From the NCBI GenBank assembly GCA_036389135.1, contig DASVQP010000101.1, forward strand, positions 1 to 64,000: a stretch of 64,000 bases of DNA. The letters run 5' to 3'. Shown here piece after piece: positions 43,304 to 51,633 of the stretch (position 1 is the stretch's first letter; each line of letters starts with the position of its first letter). The position numbers and the translations under genes were made by a program. The notes below the pieces were generated by a model that saw nothing but the letters and a program-made list of their open reading frames with translations, was not told the origin of the DNA and made no database searches. This DNA comes from Longimicrobium sp. (GTDB lineage Bacteria; Gemmatimonadota; Gemmatimonadetes; Longimicrobiales; Longimicrobiaceae).

Positions 43304-44119
43304 TCATCCGCCGCATCCACCACATCCGCCGCCGCACCCGCCGCCTCCGTCACCCCCGCCATCGCCCCCACCGTCACCGCACGAGGCGTCCGCGGAGTCG
43401 CAGCTGGAGCTCGAGGAGTCGGAGGAGGTGCCGCCATCCGATGAACCGTCGCGCTTCTTCTTCGCCGCGGACGCGGACGGGTTCTGAGTGGACGCCCCGA
43501 CCACGATGGCGGCCCCGACCGCCAGCAGCACCAGCACCAGTGCGATGGGGGAGTCGAGGGTGCAGCCGGCGAGAGCCGCGAGCGCCAGCGGTGCCGCGTG
43601 GACGGGGCGCAAGCGCGGGCGGCGGATGATCCAGTGCGTGGCAGCAGAGACCGTGCGCGTGCGCGCCACGGGAGCGAACCGCTCTGCGGGCGAGGGCCAG
43701 ACGTCCGGCGGCGGGGCGGCGCCGAAGGCTTCCTGGTAGCTGCGCAGCGTTCGGGAGTACCAGTCCGTGAACTTGGCGCCCTCGGCGCGGCCGCCGCGGG
43801 TCGGATCGTGGTGGAGGGGGCGGCCGAGGACGCGCCCGCACATCTCCTCCCAGTACGACCGGGTGTAGGTGAGGTGGAGGTGCCAGGCCTGGTCCACATC
43901 GACGGATGGCGTCACCGGGTGCCCGGCCGCCATCGCCAGGTACACGAAGCGCTTGTACTCCTCCACCACGCGAAGCGCGTACGCGCGGCTCCACCCGTTC
44001 TCCCGCGCCAGGCGGGCGGAAAAGGGGAAAACGGAATCGGGCTCGTCCAGGCGGAAAGCCAGGATGCGAGCCCGAAGGTCGTCCGCGGGAGCGGGGTGTG
44101 TCTGCGTGGTTTCGCTCAT
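43304..44119 (-). CDS. glycine-rich domain (GRDP/DUF1399)-like membrane protein
   Basis: A 271-residue protein. The N-terminal helical domain carries SVDVDQAWHLHLTYTRSYWEE and LGRPLHHDPT, as in glycine-rich-domain proteins. Two hydrophobic stretches follow at about 175-210 (APLALAALAGCTLDS; ALVLVLLAVGAAIVV). A Ser/Asp-rich linker then leads to a Gly/Cys tail (CGGGCGGCGG). Such tails can be surface-exposed or metal-binding; no function is known. The upstream S1/P1 nuclease gene is on the same strand but separated by a hairpin. Confidence 0.72.
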   Translation of the reverse strand: MSETTQTHPAPADDLRARILAFRLDEPDSVFPFSARLARENGWSRAYALRVVEEYKRFVYLAMAAGHPVTPSVDVDQAWHLHLTYTRSYWEEMCGRVLGRPLHHDPTRGGRAEGAKFTDWYSRTLRSYQEAFGAAPPPDVWPSPAERFAPVARTRTVSAATHWIIRRPRLRPVHAAPLALAALAGCTLDSPIALVLVLLAVGAAIVVGASTQNPSASAAKKKRDGSSDGGTSSDSSSSSCDSADASCGDGGGDGGGDGGGGCGGGCGGCGG

Positions 44120-44181
44120 ACTCGGGTTCCGGGTGCGGGGTCCGCGGGGTGCGGCGTTCTCCGACAGGCGGAACTACGGCC

Positions 44182-44210
44182 CGGCCGGGCGGCGGGATTC
44201 CGCCCGGCCG
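44182..44210 (-). terminator. hairpin after the S1/P1 nuclease gene
   Basis: An 11-bp perfect stem, CGGCCGGGCGG (44182-44192) with CCGCCCGGCCG (44200-44210), 20 nt beyond the nuclease stop. No clear T-run follows, so termination is likely but not certain. Confidence 0.5.
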
Positions 44211-44229
44211 TAACGAAATCGCAACGGCG

Positions 44230-45171
44230 TCAGCTGCCCAGCGTCCGGTTCAGCAGGTCGGCCAGCCGGTAGCCGGCGATCGCCACCCGCGGCTCCGCGG
44301 CGTCCCACGCGACGAAGCGGTAGCGCATCGGCGCGCGCTCGCCCCTCTCCAGCCACACCGGGTACCCCACGCGCTGCGCGATGCGCATCCCCTCGCGCGA
44401 CCACTCCTCGAAGGCACCCGGGAGCAGCCTCCCCGCGAAGCTCCGCTGCGGGTAGTTCATGGTAATGCGGCGGGCGACGCTTCCCACGTAGTCCTCTTCG
44501 GTGCGATCCGCGGCGCCCCACGGCACGGAAAAGCCGACCAGGCTGTCCCAGTAGGCGTGCAGGTTGTTGAACGGGTAGAGCCCCGCGAGGGTGAACGAGT
44601 TGGCGCCGCGGTCGCCGGCGGTGTCCTGAGGAGTGATGCGGACGCTGTTGTGCATCGGCTGGTGGCCGTCGCCCACCAGGTGCAGCGCCCACGCCAGGTC
44701 CACCGCGCGCTCCGCCTGCGGGAGCGACGCGTTGCCCAGCGAGGTGCCGTAGACCGCCATCCGGTTCAGCAGCTCGCCCGCGCGCGGCACGTCCGTCCGG
44801 TCGATGACGCGCCCGCCCGGCGTGCGCTGCTCCCAGAAGAAGTTGACGTAGTGCCACTCGCGGTGCGCGTAGCGGCTCCCCGGGTGCGTGCGGCTGCGGA
44901 TGAGGTCCGCCCACACGCTCGTGTTGACGAAGAGGTCGCGCTGCCGGTCGGCCAGCGGGCGGGCATCGCCCGGCATCACCGCGCGGATCCCCGCGTCCTC
45001 AGGCGCGGCCATCAGGAGCGCCACCGCCTGCTCGCGCGCCCGCGGCGTCATGTGGTCCCACGCGATGCGCGCCACCACCTTGTGCCCCAACTCGTCCCAG
45101 GCGTGGGCCGGCGTTGCGGTCAGGAGCGCGCCGCCGAGGGCGAGGACGGTGGCCAGGAATCGTCGGATCAT
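44230..45171 (-). CDS. S1/P1-family nuclease
   Basis: A 313-residue secreted enzyme. The signal peptide ends at about PAHA, leaving a mature N-terminal Trp (WDELGH), whose amino group and the downstream His/Asp residues form the trinuclear zinc site. GHKVVARIA, SVWAD, EWHYVN and WALHLVGDGHQPMH are family signatures. S1/P1 nucleases degrade single-stranded DNA and RNA. Their role in bacteria is usually nutrient or phosphate scavenging. Start at MIRRFLA. Confidence 0.88.
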   Translation of the reverse strand: MIRRFLATVLALGGALLTATPAHAWDELGHKVVARIAWDHMTPRAREQAVALLMAAPEDAGIRAVMPGDARPLADRQRDLFVNTSVWADLIRSRTHPGSRYAHREWHYVNFFWEQRTPGGRVIDRTDVPRAGELLNRMAVYGTSLGNASLPQAERAVDLAWALHLVGDGHQPMHNSVRITPQDTAGDRGANSFTLAGLYPFNNLHAYWDSLVGFSVPWGAADRTEEDYVGSVARRITMNYPQRSFAGRLLPGAFEEWSREGMRIAQRVGYPVWLERGERAPMRYRFVAWDAAEPRVAIAGYRLADLLNRTLGS

Positions 45172-45389
45172 CGGTCGTTCGCGCTGGTGGGACTCGTGTG
45201 CGGCGGGGCCGCGGGTCGTCCGTCCAATCTCGCGCCCCGCCTCACCCCGCCGCAACCGGTGTGCGCGGATGCGGCGTGGACTGGCACCGGCTCTGCACGA
45301 GTGTCGTACAGCGTGTGCGAGGTCCTCTCCCCCGCTTCACGGCAACGACATGAAGCCATCGATCGGCAGGATGATCGCGCCTCGCGGTC

Positions 45390-45608
45390 GTGCGCGACGG
45401 GCGGCTCCTGGTGGAGAGCGGCGACATCACCCTATCGCACGCGGAGTTCGTGCGGCGGGCGCTCGGCACGCTTCCGGAGGGTGCGTGGGTGGGTACCATC
45501 CGCATGGCCGGCGGCGTGGTGATGGCCCTGAACTCGCGCACCTTTTACGGCAACCAGGTGCCGGCGCCGCAGCCCGTCATCGATGCCGTACGCGTCGCGT
45601 TCCGCTGA
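45390..45608 (+). CDS. small hypothetical protein
   Basis: A 72-codon frame from a GTG that follows an in-frame stop by 15 nt, so no other start is possible except nearby non-ATG codons. The composition is protein-like (LPEGAWVGTIRMAGGVVMAL). The family is not recognised. Its stop overlaps the next ATG (TGATG). It is the first of three overlapping small genes. Confidence 0.5.
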   Translation: MRDGRLLVESGDITLSHAEFVRRALGTLPEGAWVGTIRMAGGVVMALNSRTFYGNQVPAPQPVIDAVRVAFR

Positions 45609-45964
45609 TGGACCCCGGCCGCCGCCGCGAACTGGAGGCCCTGCTCCGCGGTCACCTCGCCGAACAGCCGGACGATGGGCTCTCCCGCCTGCTCTGGCTC
45701 GCGGATCAGTTGGAGAACTACGTGGAACGGTGGATCGGGTTCGGGGAGGAGCTGGAGGGCGGCCTGTTCGGCATGGTGGAGATCGGCGCTGCCCTGACAG
45801 GTGAGGAGATCCGCCGGGCGCCGCACCGGTCCGCCGCGCAGGGTGCGTGGGATGAGTTCGGCGCGGTACTCTCAAGCATCCGCGCCGGAACGCGATCGCC
45901 CGCGGAGCTCCGAGAGCCGCTCGCCCGCTTCCGCGCCGCGCTGCTTCATGAAGAGGAAGGATGA
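45608..45964 (+). CDS. small hypothetical protein
   Basis: A 118-residue acidic helical protein (LLRGHLAEQPDDGLSRLLWLADQLE; VLSSIRAGTRSPAELREPLARF). No membrane segment or catalytic motif is visible. Both ends overlap the neighbours by a few bases, so it is translationally coupled to them. The family is not recognised. Confidence 0.55.
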   Translation: MDPGRRRELEALLRGHLAEQPDDGLSRLLWLADQLENYVERWIGFGEELEGGLFGMVEIGAALTGEEIRRAPHRSAAQGAWDEFGAVLSSIRAGTRSPAELREPLARFRAALLHEEEG

Positions 45965-46302
45965 GGGCACCAAAGGGACCGCTGGCGCGCATCTCCGAGC
46001 GCAACGTGGAGAGCGTGCAGGCGGAGATCGCGCAGGAAAAGGCCGCGTCGCTCGGGCGCGTCGCCACGCGCCTCCTGGACGCGATCGCGCGCCTGGAGGA
46101 GCATGACGCCGCGCCGGAGGGTGCGCCCGAGGAGCGCGCCGGGCTGGTGTCGGCGGCGGGTGAGGCGCTGTGGTACTACGTGGTGCAGCGCGAGGCGTGC
46201 GGCCTCCGCGGCATGGACGGCGTCCTGCGCGATTTCCGCGTCCCGCGCGAGGTGCACCTGCGCATGGGCCCCAGACCCACCCAGCCCCGCGGCGGAGGTT
46301 GA
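45961..46302 (+). CDS. DUF6665-like small protein
   Basis: A 113-residue helical protein. ERNVESVQAEIAQEKAASLG, EALWYYVVQREACGLRGMD and FRVPREVHLRMG match a small family of unknown function that I recall as DUF6665; that name is from memory. The ATG overlaps the preceding stop (ATGA). It ends the three-gene micro-operon and is followed by a repeat cluster. Confidence 0.65.
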   Translation: MRAPKGPLARISERNVESVQAEIAQEKAASLGRVATRLLDAIARLEEHDAAPEGAPEERAGLVSAAGEALWYYVVQREACGLRGMDGVLRDFRVPREVHLRMGPRPTQPRGGG

Positions 46303-46337
46303 TCGCGGCCGGCCAGCGTCGGCGCGAGGGAAAGGGA

Positions 46338-46522
46338 GGGCAGACACGCAGGTCTGCCCCTACATGTTTGGCGCGACCCGGCAGGCGACGGAACGGAGGC
46401 GGACACGGGCGATGGCTGTGCAGAGCGGAGATCCGCCCCCTCTCTCGATAACAGAGGGCGGAGCCCTCTCCTGTTATCGGGAGAGGGGGCAGTCGAGTGT
46501 AACGAGACGGGGGTGAGGGCCG
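46338..46522. repeat. composite intergenic repeat cluster
   Basis: The cluster has GGGCAGACACGCAGGTCTGC (46342-46361) and the unit TCGATAACAGAGGGCGGAGC...CTCCTGTTATCGGGAGAG followed by GGCAGTCGAGTGTAACGAGA and GGGGGTGAGGG (46441-46520). It is near-identical to parts of 25197-25290 and 55398-55485. Confidence 0.75.
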
Positions 46523-46536
46523 GTGAGGGCTCCCGC

Positions 46537-47658
46537 CTAGTACCCCGCCCCCGTCGTCAGCCCCTCCATCGTCCCCGACGCCCCACCGCCCCCAGCCTCC
46601 GAAAGGCGCGCCTTGAGCTCGAAATCGCCGGGGTTGGTGGCGGCCGCGCGGGCGACGCCGAACTCCACCAGCCCCGCCTGCACCAGGTCGGCCAGGTGCT
46701 GGTCGAAGCTCTGCATCCCGTACACGTCTCGCCCGGCGGCGATGTGGTCGCGGATCTCGGCGGTCCTCTCCGGATCGATCACGCAGTCGCGGATGGTGGA
46801 GGTCATCAGCATGACCTCCGCGGCCAGCGCGCGCCCGCGCACGCCCTTGCGCGGCAGCAGCCGCTGCGAGATCACCGCGTGCAGCGCGTCGCCGATGCGG
46901 TAGCGCACCGTCTCCTGCTCCTCGGGCGGAAAGGCGGAGATCAGGCGCGCCACCGTGTTGGTGGCGTCCTTGGTGTGCACGGTGGAGATCACCAGGTGGC
47001 CCGTCTCGGCCGCCTTGAGCGCGATGTCGATCGTCTCCGCGTCGCGCATCTCGCCGATCTGGATGACGTCGGGGTCCTGGCGCAGCGCCGCGCGCAGACC
47101 GCGCTGGAAGCTCTCCGTGTCCGCCCCGACCTCGCGCTGGCTGACGGCGCACAGGTTGTCGTGGTGGAGGAACTCGATGGGGTCCTCCAGCGTGACGACG
47201 TGCCGGTGCTCGTGGTTGTTGAGGTGCTGGATCATGGCCGCCATCGTGGAGCTCTTTCCCGAGCCCGTGACGCCCGTCACCAGGATCAGCCCGCGCTCGG
47301 CCAGGGCGATCTTGGAAACGACTTCGGGGAGGCCAAGTTTCTCCAGCGTGGGGATCTCGTAGGGGATGACGCGCAGCACCACCACGAAGCTGCCGCGCTG
47401 CCGCATCACGTTCACCCGGAAGCGCCCCACGCCGTGGACGCCCCAGGAGCAGTCGTGGTCCTGGATCAGGTCGATCCGTTCGCGCAGCGTGGGGCTGGCG
47501 ATCACGGTGAGGACGAAGGCGCGGGCCTGTTCGGGCGAGAGCTTCTGCTTGGTGAGCGGGAGGAGCTTCCCCCCGATGCGCGCGCGCACGACGTCGCCGC
47601 CGCGGATGTGGATGTCGCTGGCGCCGCGCTCCACGGCGCCGCGGATGATCTGTTCCAT
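46537..47658 (-). CDS. PilT-type twitching ATPase
   Basis: A 373-residue hexameric secretion ATPase of the PilT group, which powers type IV pilus retraction. Walker A is GVTGSGKSSTMAAM, the Asp box is VVTLEDPIEF, the Walker B region is IQIGEMRDAETI, and the His box is VISTVHTKDA. The AIRNLIRE-like C-terminal signature is replaced by GMQSFDQHLADLV. The Gly-rich C-terminal tail is longer than usual. No other pil gene is in the window, so the pilus itself must be encoded elsewhere. Confidence 0.88.
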   Translation of the reverse strand: MEQIIRGAVERGASDIHIRGGDVVRARIGGKLLPLTKQKLSPEQARAFVLTVIASPTLRERIDLIQDHDCSWGVHGVGRFRVNVMRQRGSFVVVLRVIPYEIPTLEKLGLPEVVSKIALAERGLILVTGVTGSGKSSTMAAMIQHLNNHEHRHVVTLEDPIEFLHHDNLCAVSQREVGADTESFQRGLRAALRQDPDVIQIGEMRDAETIDIALKAAETGHLVISTVHTKDATNTVARLISAFPPEEQETVRYRIGDALHAVISQRLLPRKGVRGRALAAEVMLMTSTIRDCVIDPERTAEIRDHIAAGRDVYGMQSFDQHLADLVQAGLVEFGVARAAATNPGDFELKARLSEAGGGGASGTMEGLTTGAGY

Positions 47659-47799
47659 CAGTCCTCAAGTGTACGCATCCCCCGGCCGTGTGGGCCGCGG
47701 GCGGAGCGGGTCGGTTGGATCTTGTATAACGGTCGCCAAAGGTAACGGGAGGGGGGAGGCGGATACAACCGGGGGTCCGCCGGCGGTGGACCAAACGCG

Positions 47800-47870
47800 A
47801 AAAACCGGGGGATGAACCCCCCGGCTGGGAACCACGGGAAGCCGGCTCGAGAAAACCGGCATCGGACCCC
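47800..47870. repeat. CCGGGGGxTGAAC-type repeat
   Basis: CCGGGGGATGAACCCCCCGG (47805-47824) is followed by GGGAACCACGGGAAGCCGGC and an AAAACCGGC partner. It is a diverged copy of the two-hairpin family seen at 18599, 39860 and 55765. The rest of 47659-47960 has no gene; the stretch 47920-47960 contains a short CCCAGAAGA tandem repeat. Confidence 0.65.
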
Positions 47871-47960
47871 GAGTCCGCGCAGGCGGACTTTGTGCCGTTG
47901 TTGCCGCGAGTTAACTCGCCACAGAAGACCCAGAAGACCCAGAAGCCCCACAAGCCCCAG

Positions 47961-50240
47961 CTACCCCTCTGGGCTTCCCTTCCCCAGCAACGCCTCCACC
48001 GCCTCCATCAACCCCTCCACCGTGAACGGCTTGTGGAGGAAGCGGCCCTGCGCGCCTGCGCTGCCGCCAGGGAAGGCGTTCTCGCGGGAGTAGCCGGAGA
48101 CGTAGAGGACCGGCGTGGCGGGGCGCTCGCGGGCAAGCTGCGCGGCCAGGACCGGGCCGCCCATCTGCGGCATCACCACGTCCGTCACCACCAGGGCGAG
48201 GGGGCCGGGGTGCGCGCGGGCCCGGGTGAGCGCTTCCTCGCCGTTGCCCGCTTCCAGGACGGTGAAGCCCGTGCGCTCCAGCAGACGGCGGGTTGTGCGG
48301 CGCACGGCGGGCTCGTCGTCCACCAGGAGCACCGTGCCGCTCCACGTGCCGGGGACGGTGGGGGGCGGCTCCGGCGTGCGCGGGCGGGGGGGCGCCCCGG
48401 CGCGCGGAAAGATCACGCGAAAGGTTGTCCCCGCGCCGGGGCGGCTGAAGACGCGCAGCGCGCCGCCGCTCTGCTGCACGATCCCGTACACGATGGAAAG
48501 CCCCAGCCCCGTCCCCTTCCCCACCTCCTTGGTGGTGAAGAACGGGTCGAAGATGCGCTCCTGCGTCTGCGCGTCGATGCCGGTGCCGGTGTCGTGCACC
48601 GCGAGCATCACGTACGCGCCCGGCGCCAGGCCCGTGGCCCAATCGCGCGGCCAGGCGTCCACCTCCACGTGCATCGTCTCCACGATCACGGTGCCGCCGT
48701 CCGGCATGGCGTCGCGGGCGTTGAGGACGAGGTTCACCAGCACCTGCTCCAGCTGGCCGCCATCCGCGTTCACGGGGGCGAGATCCTCGGTGAGCACCGT
48801 GGTGAGCTCGATGCCGCTGGGGATTAGGCGGCGGAGCATCTTCCCCGTCTCCCGCACCACGCCGTTGAGGTCCACCGTCTCTCGGCGCACCACGTGGCCA
48901 CGGCCGAATGCAAGGAGCTGCCGCGCCAGCCCCGCCGCCCGGTCCACCACCTCACCGATCGACTCCGCGTCCTCGCGCAGCGGGTCGCCGGGGGCGAGGT
49001 CGAGGAGCATGAGCGCGGCGGTGCCCTTGATGGCGGTGAGCAGGTTGTTGAAGTCGTGCGCGATCCCGCCGGCCAGCCGCCCCACGGCGTCCATCTTCTG
49101 CGCCTGACGAAGCTGCTCCTCCAGCGCCTTCTGCCGCGTGGTATCGGTGATGAAGCCCTCCACGGCCCGCGTCTTCCCGTCCACGTCGCGTACGCCGCGC
49201 CCCTGCTCCCACACCCACTTCTCGCCCCCGCCCGCGGTGACGATGCGGTAGCTCAGCTCGAAGTGGCGTCCCTGCTGGACGGCGGCCTGCACCTCCTCCC
49301 ACACCCGCTCCCGGTCGGCGGGGTGGATGAGATCGGCGTACGCGACGGCCCCGGGGCCCACCAGCGCGTCGGGCGCGTAGCCGGTCAGCTCCTTGGCGCC
49401 CTCGCTGGCGAACTCCATCGTCCACTGCGGATCGTTGGCGCAGCGGTACGCCATCCCGGGAAGGTTGCTGAGGAGCCCCGCCGTGAAGCGCTGCGCCTCC
49501 TGCAGCGCCTCCTCCGTGCGCCGCCTCTCCGTGGTGTCGCGCAGGTACGCCGTTGTCCCCGCGGGCGAGGGGAAGAGCCTCACCTCCACCCAGCGGCCGA
49601 TGCCGGGAAGGCACTCCTCCAGCGCCGCGGGCTCGTCCGCGTGGCGCAGGAGCGCGGCGAGGGTGCGCGTCCCGGCCAGCGCGGGGATCCCCTCCGCCAG
49701 CGGATGCCCCGCCGCATCTTCACGGGCGACGCCAAAGAGCCGCTCCGCCGCGCGGTTGGCGTAGGTGAGCCGCCCGCCGCCGTCCACCGCCAGGTACGCG
49801 TCGGAGATGCTGTCCAGCACCGCCTCCAGCCGCGCCGCCTCGTCCACCGCCCCCTGCCAGCGGCCGCGCAGCAGGGCGAAGCGCAGGGCGCGCGAGATCT
49901 GCTCCGGCGCCGAGTCCTTGGAGAGGAAGTCCTGCGCCCCCAACCGCACCGCCTCCGCCCCCAGCTCCTCGTCGCGCAGCGAGGTAAGGACGACCACGGG
50001 GACGCTGGGGGCCGCGTGGTGGAGCGCCAGAAAGGTTTCGATCCCCCGCGAGTCGGGGAGCGTCAGGTCCACCAGGACGCAGTCGGCCCGGCGCACCTCG
50101 CGGAGCGCTTCGGCCAAGGACGCCGCGCGCAGCACGTGCGGCGCTCCGCCATCGTGGGTGCCGTGGTGCGCCAGGATGCGGCGGACCCAGTACGCCGTCG
50201 CGTCGTCGTCTTCGACGAGCAGGACGGTTGCCGGCTTCAT
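47961..50240 (-). CDS. hybrid histidine kinase (REC-PAS-PAS-HisKA-HATPase-REC)
   Basis: A 759-residue protein. The domains in order are a receiver (about 3-125, phosphoacceptor Asp in CVLVDLTLPD), a PAS (about 135-250), a second PAS_3-like PAS (about 270-390), the phosphoacceptor region RLAGGIAHDFNNLLTAIKG, a HATPase (NLVLNARDAMPDGG, FDPFFTTKEVGKGTGLGL) and a C-terminal receiver (VLLVDDEP; VVTDVVMPQMGG). No membrane segment is seen, so it is cytosolic. Start at MKPATVLL; a GTG 72 nt upstream would add a low-complexity stretch. It diverges from the next gene. Confidence 0.88.
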   Translation of the reverse strand: MKPATVLLVEDDDATAYWVRRILAHHGTHDGGAPHVLRAASLAEALREVRRADCVLVDLTLPDSRGIETFLALHHAAPSVPVVVLTSLRDEELGAEAVRLGAQDFLSKDSAPEQISRALRFALLRGRWQGAVDEAARLEAVLDSISDAYLAVDGGGRLTYANRAAERLFGVAREDAAGHPLAEGIPALAGTRTLAALLRHADEPAALEECLPGIGRWVEVRLFPSPAGTTAYLRDTTERRRTEEALQEAQRFTAGLLSNLPGMAYRCANDPQWTMEFASEGAKELTGYAPDALVGPGAVAYADLIHPADRERVWEEVQAAVQQGRHFELSYRIVTAGGGEKWVWEQGRGVRDVDGKTRAVEGFITDTTRQKALEEQLRQAQKMDAVGRLAGGIAHDFNNLLTAIKGTAALMLLDLAPGDPLREDAESIGEVVDRAAGLARQLLAFGRGHVVRRETVDLNGVVRETGKMLRRLIPSGIELTTVLTEDLAPVNADGGQLEQVLVNLVLNARDAMPDGGTVIVETMHVEVDAWPRDWATGLAPGAYVMLAVHDTGTGIDAQTQERIFDPFFTTKEVGKGTGLGLSIVYGIVQQSGGALRVFSRPGAGTTFRVIFPRAGAPPRPRTPEPPPTVPGTWSGTVLLVDDEPAVRRTTRRLLERTGFTVLEAGNGEEALTRARAHPGPLALVVTDVVMPQMGGPVLAAQLARERPATPVLYVSGYSRENAFPGGSAGAQGRFLHKPFTVEGLMEAVEALLGKGSPEG

Positions 50241-50655
50241 CTGAGAGGAAATCTGGACCAGGGGGGAGGTAGGCGCCGCTTCGCGCGGGTGAGGACGAGG
50301 GGAGATGTGCACGAGATGGCGCGCGGGGAGCGCACCGCGCTGTACTTTGTGTCAGGAGCCGATAACGCACAAGTTGAACACACCTGATGCGCTGAAGTTG
50401 CGAGCGCTGCCGTCCGGAATCGATACAGAGCCGCGCAAGCCGTTGCGGCGCGTGCGGTTGGCGATGCCGCGCCCGCCCGGACGTGCGACTTCTCGACACT
50501 CTCCCGCTCCCAGGGTCTCACGATAACTCCTCACACCGCAGCCACTTGCAGGAATAGCCCCAATGGCGCGCCTCTCGCAAATGGAGGGGGTACACGCGAC
50601 GGCCCGCCGCACCCCGGGCGGAAACGAGAGCACCGCTACAGATGGAGCAATTCAG
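50241..50655. other. divergent intergenic region in the signalling island
   Basis: A 415-bp gene-free or nearly gene-free spacer between two divergent signalling genes. The plus-strand frame of the HD-GYP-like gene stays open up to an ATG at 50563, so the true start there is uncertain. Promoters for both directions must lie here, but none can be named with confidence. Confidence 0.4.
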
Positions 50656-51633
50656 ATGATGCTCAACGGCAGGATCATGATCGTGAGCGACCGCAAGCAG
50701 GTGATCGCCGAGCTGGAGCCCATCGTGCGCCGCGGGAGCCACCTGGCGCTCACCGTGCCCGACGCGCGCGAGGCGCTGCGCTCGCTGGAACAGGGGCTGG
50801 TTCCCGACCTGATCATCTCCGACCTGGGCTCGTCGACGGCGCACGAGAGCGCGGAGTACCTGAGCCGCTTCCGCCACATCAACCGCGCAGGCGCGCACCT
50901 GGTGATCGTGGACGAGGGGGCCGAAGCGCCGCCCGCCGACAGCACCATCCCGCTCCGCCGCCCCTTCCGCGACGGCGAGGTGCAGTGGGCGATCGAGGCG
51001 GCGGTGGGGAGGATCGCAGAAGAAGTGGTGGCGCTGCGCGGGCAGGTGTGCCGCGAGATGGAGGAGATGCGCCACGGGATGCGCGAGCTGCGCCGCGACG
51101 TGGTGACGGCGCTGGCGGGCACCATCGCCGCGCGCGACCCGTACATGCATGGGCACTCGGTGCGCGTGGCCGCCCTCGCCCGCCGCGTGGCCGAGGCGAT
51201 GGGGATCGCGCCGGCCGACGTGGAGCTGCTGGAGTTCGCCTCGCTGCTGCACGAGATCGGCAAGGTGGTGGTACCGCTGGAGCTCCTGCACAAGACCGGC
51301 CCGCTGAGCGCGGACGAGCTGGAGCAGATCCGCGCCCACGCCCGCGCCGGCGCCCGCATCGTGGAGGGGGTGGCGTCGCTACGCGGAGCGGCGCGCCTCA
51401 TCGAGCACCACACCGTCCCCTACGACGCGCTGCACCCCGCGCTGGACTCCGACTCCGCCGAGTTCCTCCTCGCCGGCATCCTGCACGTGGCCGACGCCTA
51501 CGACGCCATGACCTCGCCGCGCGCCTACCGCGGCGCGCTCGACCACGATTACTGCGCGCGCACCCTGGAGGCCGGGAGCGGCACCCGTTTCCACCCCGCC
51601 GTGGTGGAGATGCTGCTGAGAATCACGCGGTAG
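50656..51633 (+). CDS. response-regulator-like protein with degenerate HD-GYP domain
   Basis: A 325-residue protein. It has an N-terminal receiver-like domain (Asp in LIISDLGSS) and a C-terminal HD-GYP-like domain. The catalytic motifs are altered: LLHEIGK replaces HDxGK, HHTVPYDALHPAL replaces HHExxDGxGYP. Phosphodiesterase activity is therefore doubtful, and it may act as a c-di-GMP or protein sensor. Start at MMLNGRIMIV; an ATG at 50563 would add 31 residues. Its 3' end overlaps the convergent NtrC-type gene by 11 bp. Confidence 0.78.
   Translation: MMLNGRIMIVSDRKQVIAELEPIVRRGSHLALTVPDAREALRSLEQGLVPDLIISDLGSSTAHESAEYLSRFRHINRAGAHLVIVDEGAEAPPADSTIPLRRPFRDGEVQWAIEAAVGRIAEEVVALRGQVCREMEEMRHGMRELRRDVVTALAGTIAARDPYMHGHSVRVAALARRVAEAMGIAPADVELLEFASLLHEIGKVVVPLELLHKTGPLSADELEQIRAHARAGARIVEGVASLRGAARLIEHHTVPYDALHPALDSDSAEFLLAGILHVADAYDAMTSPRAYRGALDHDYCARTLEAGSGTRFHPAVVEMLLRITR

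Noticed and set aside
50563-50655. Extended N-terminus of the degenerate HD-GYP regulator
   Set aside because: The extra 31 residues (low complexity, Thr/Gly/Arg-rich) precede the receiver fold. The internal ATG at 50656 fits the domain start better, though not with certainty.
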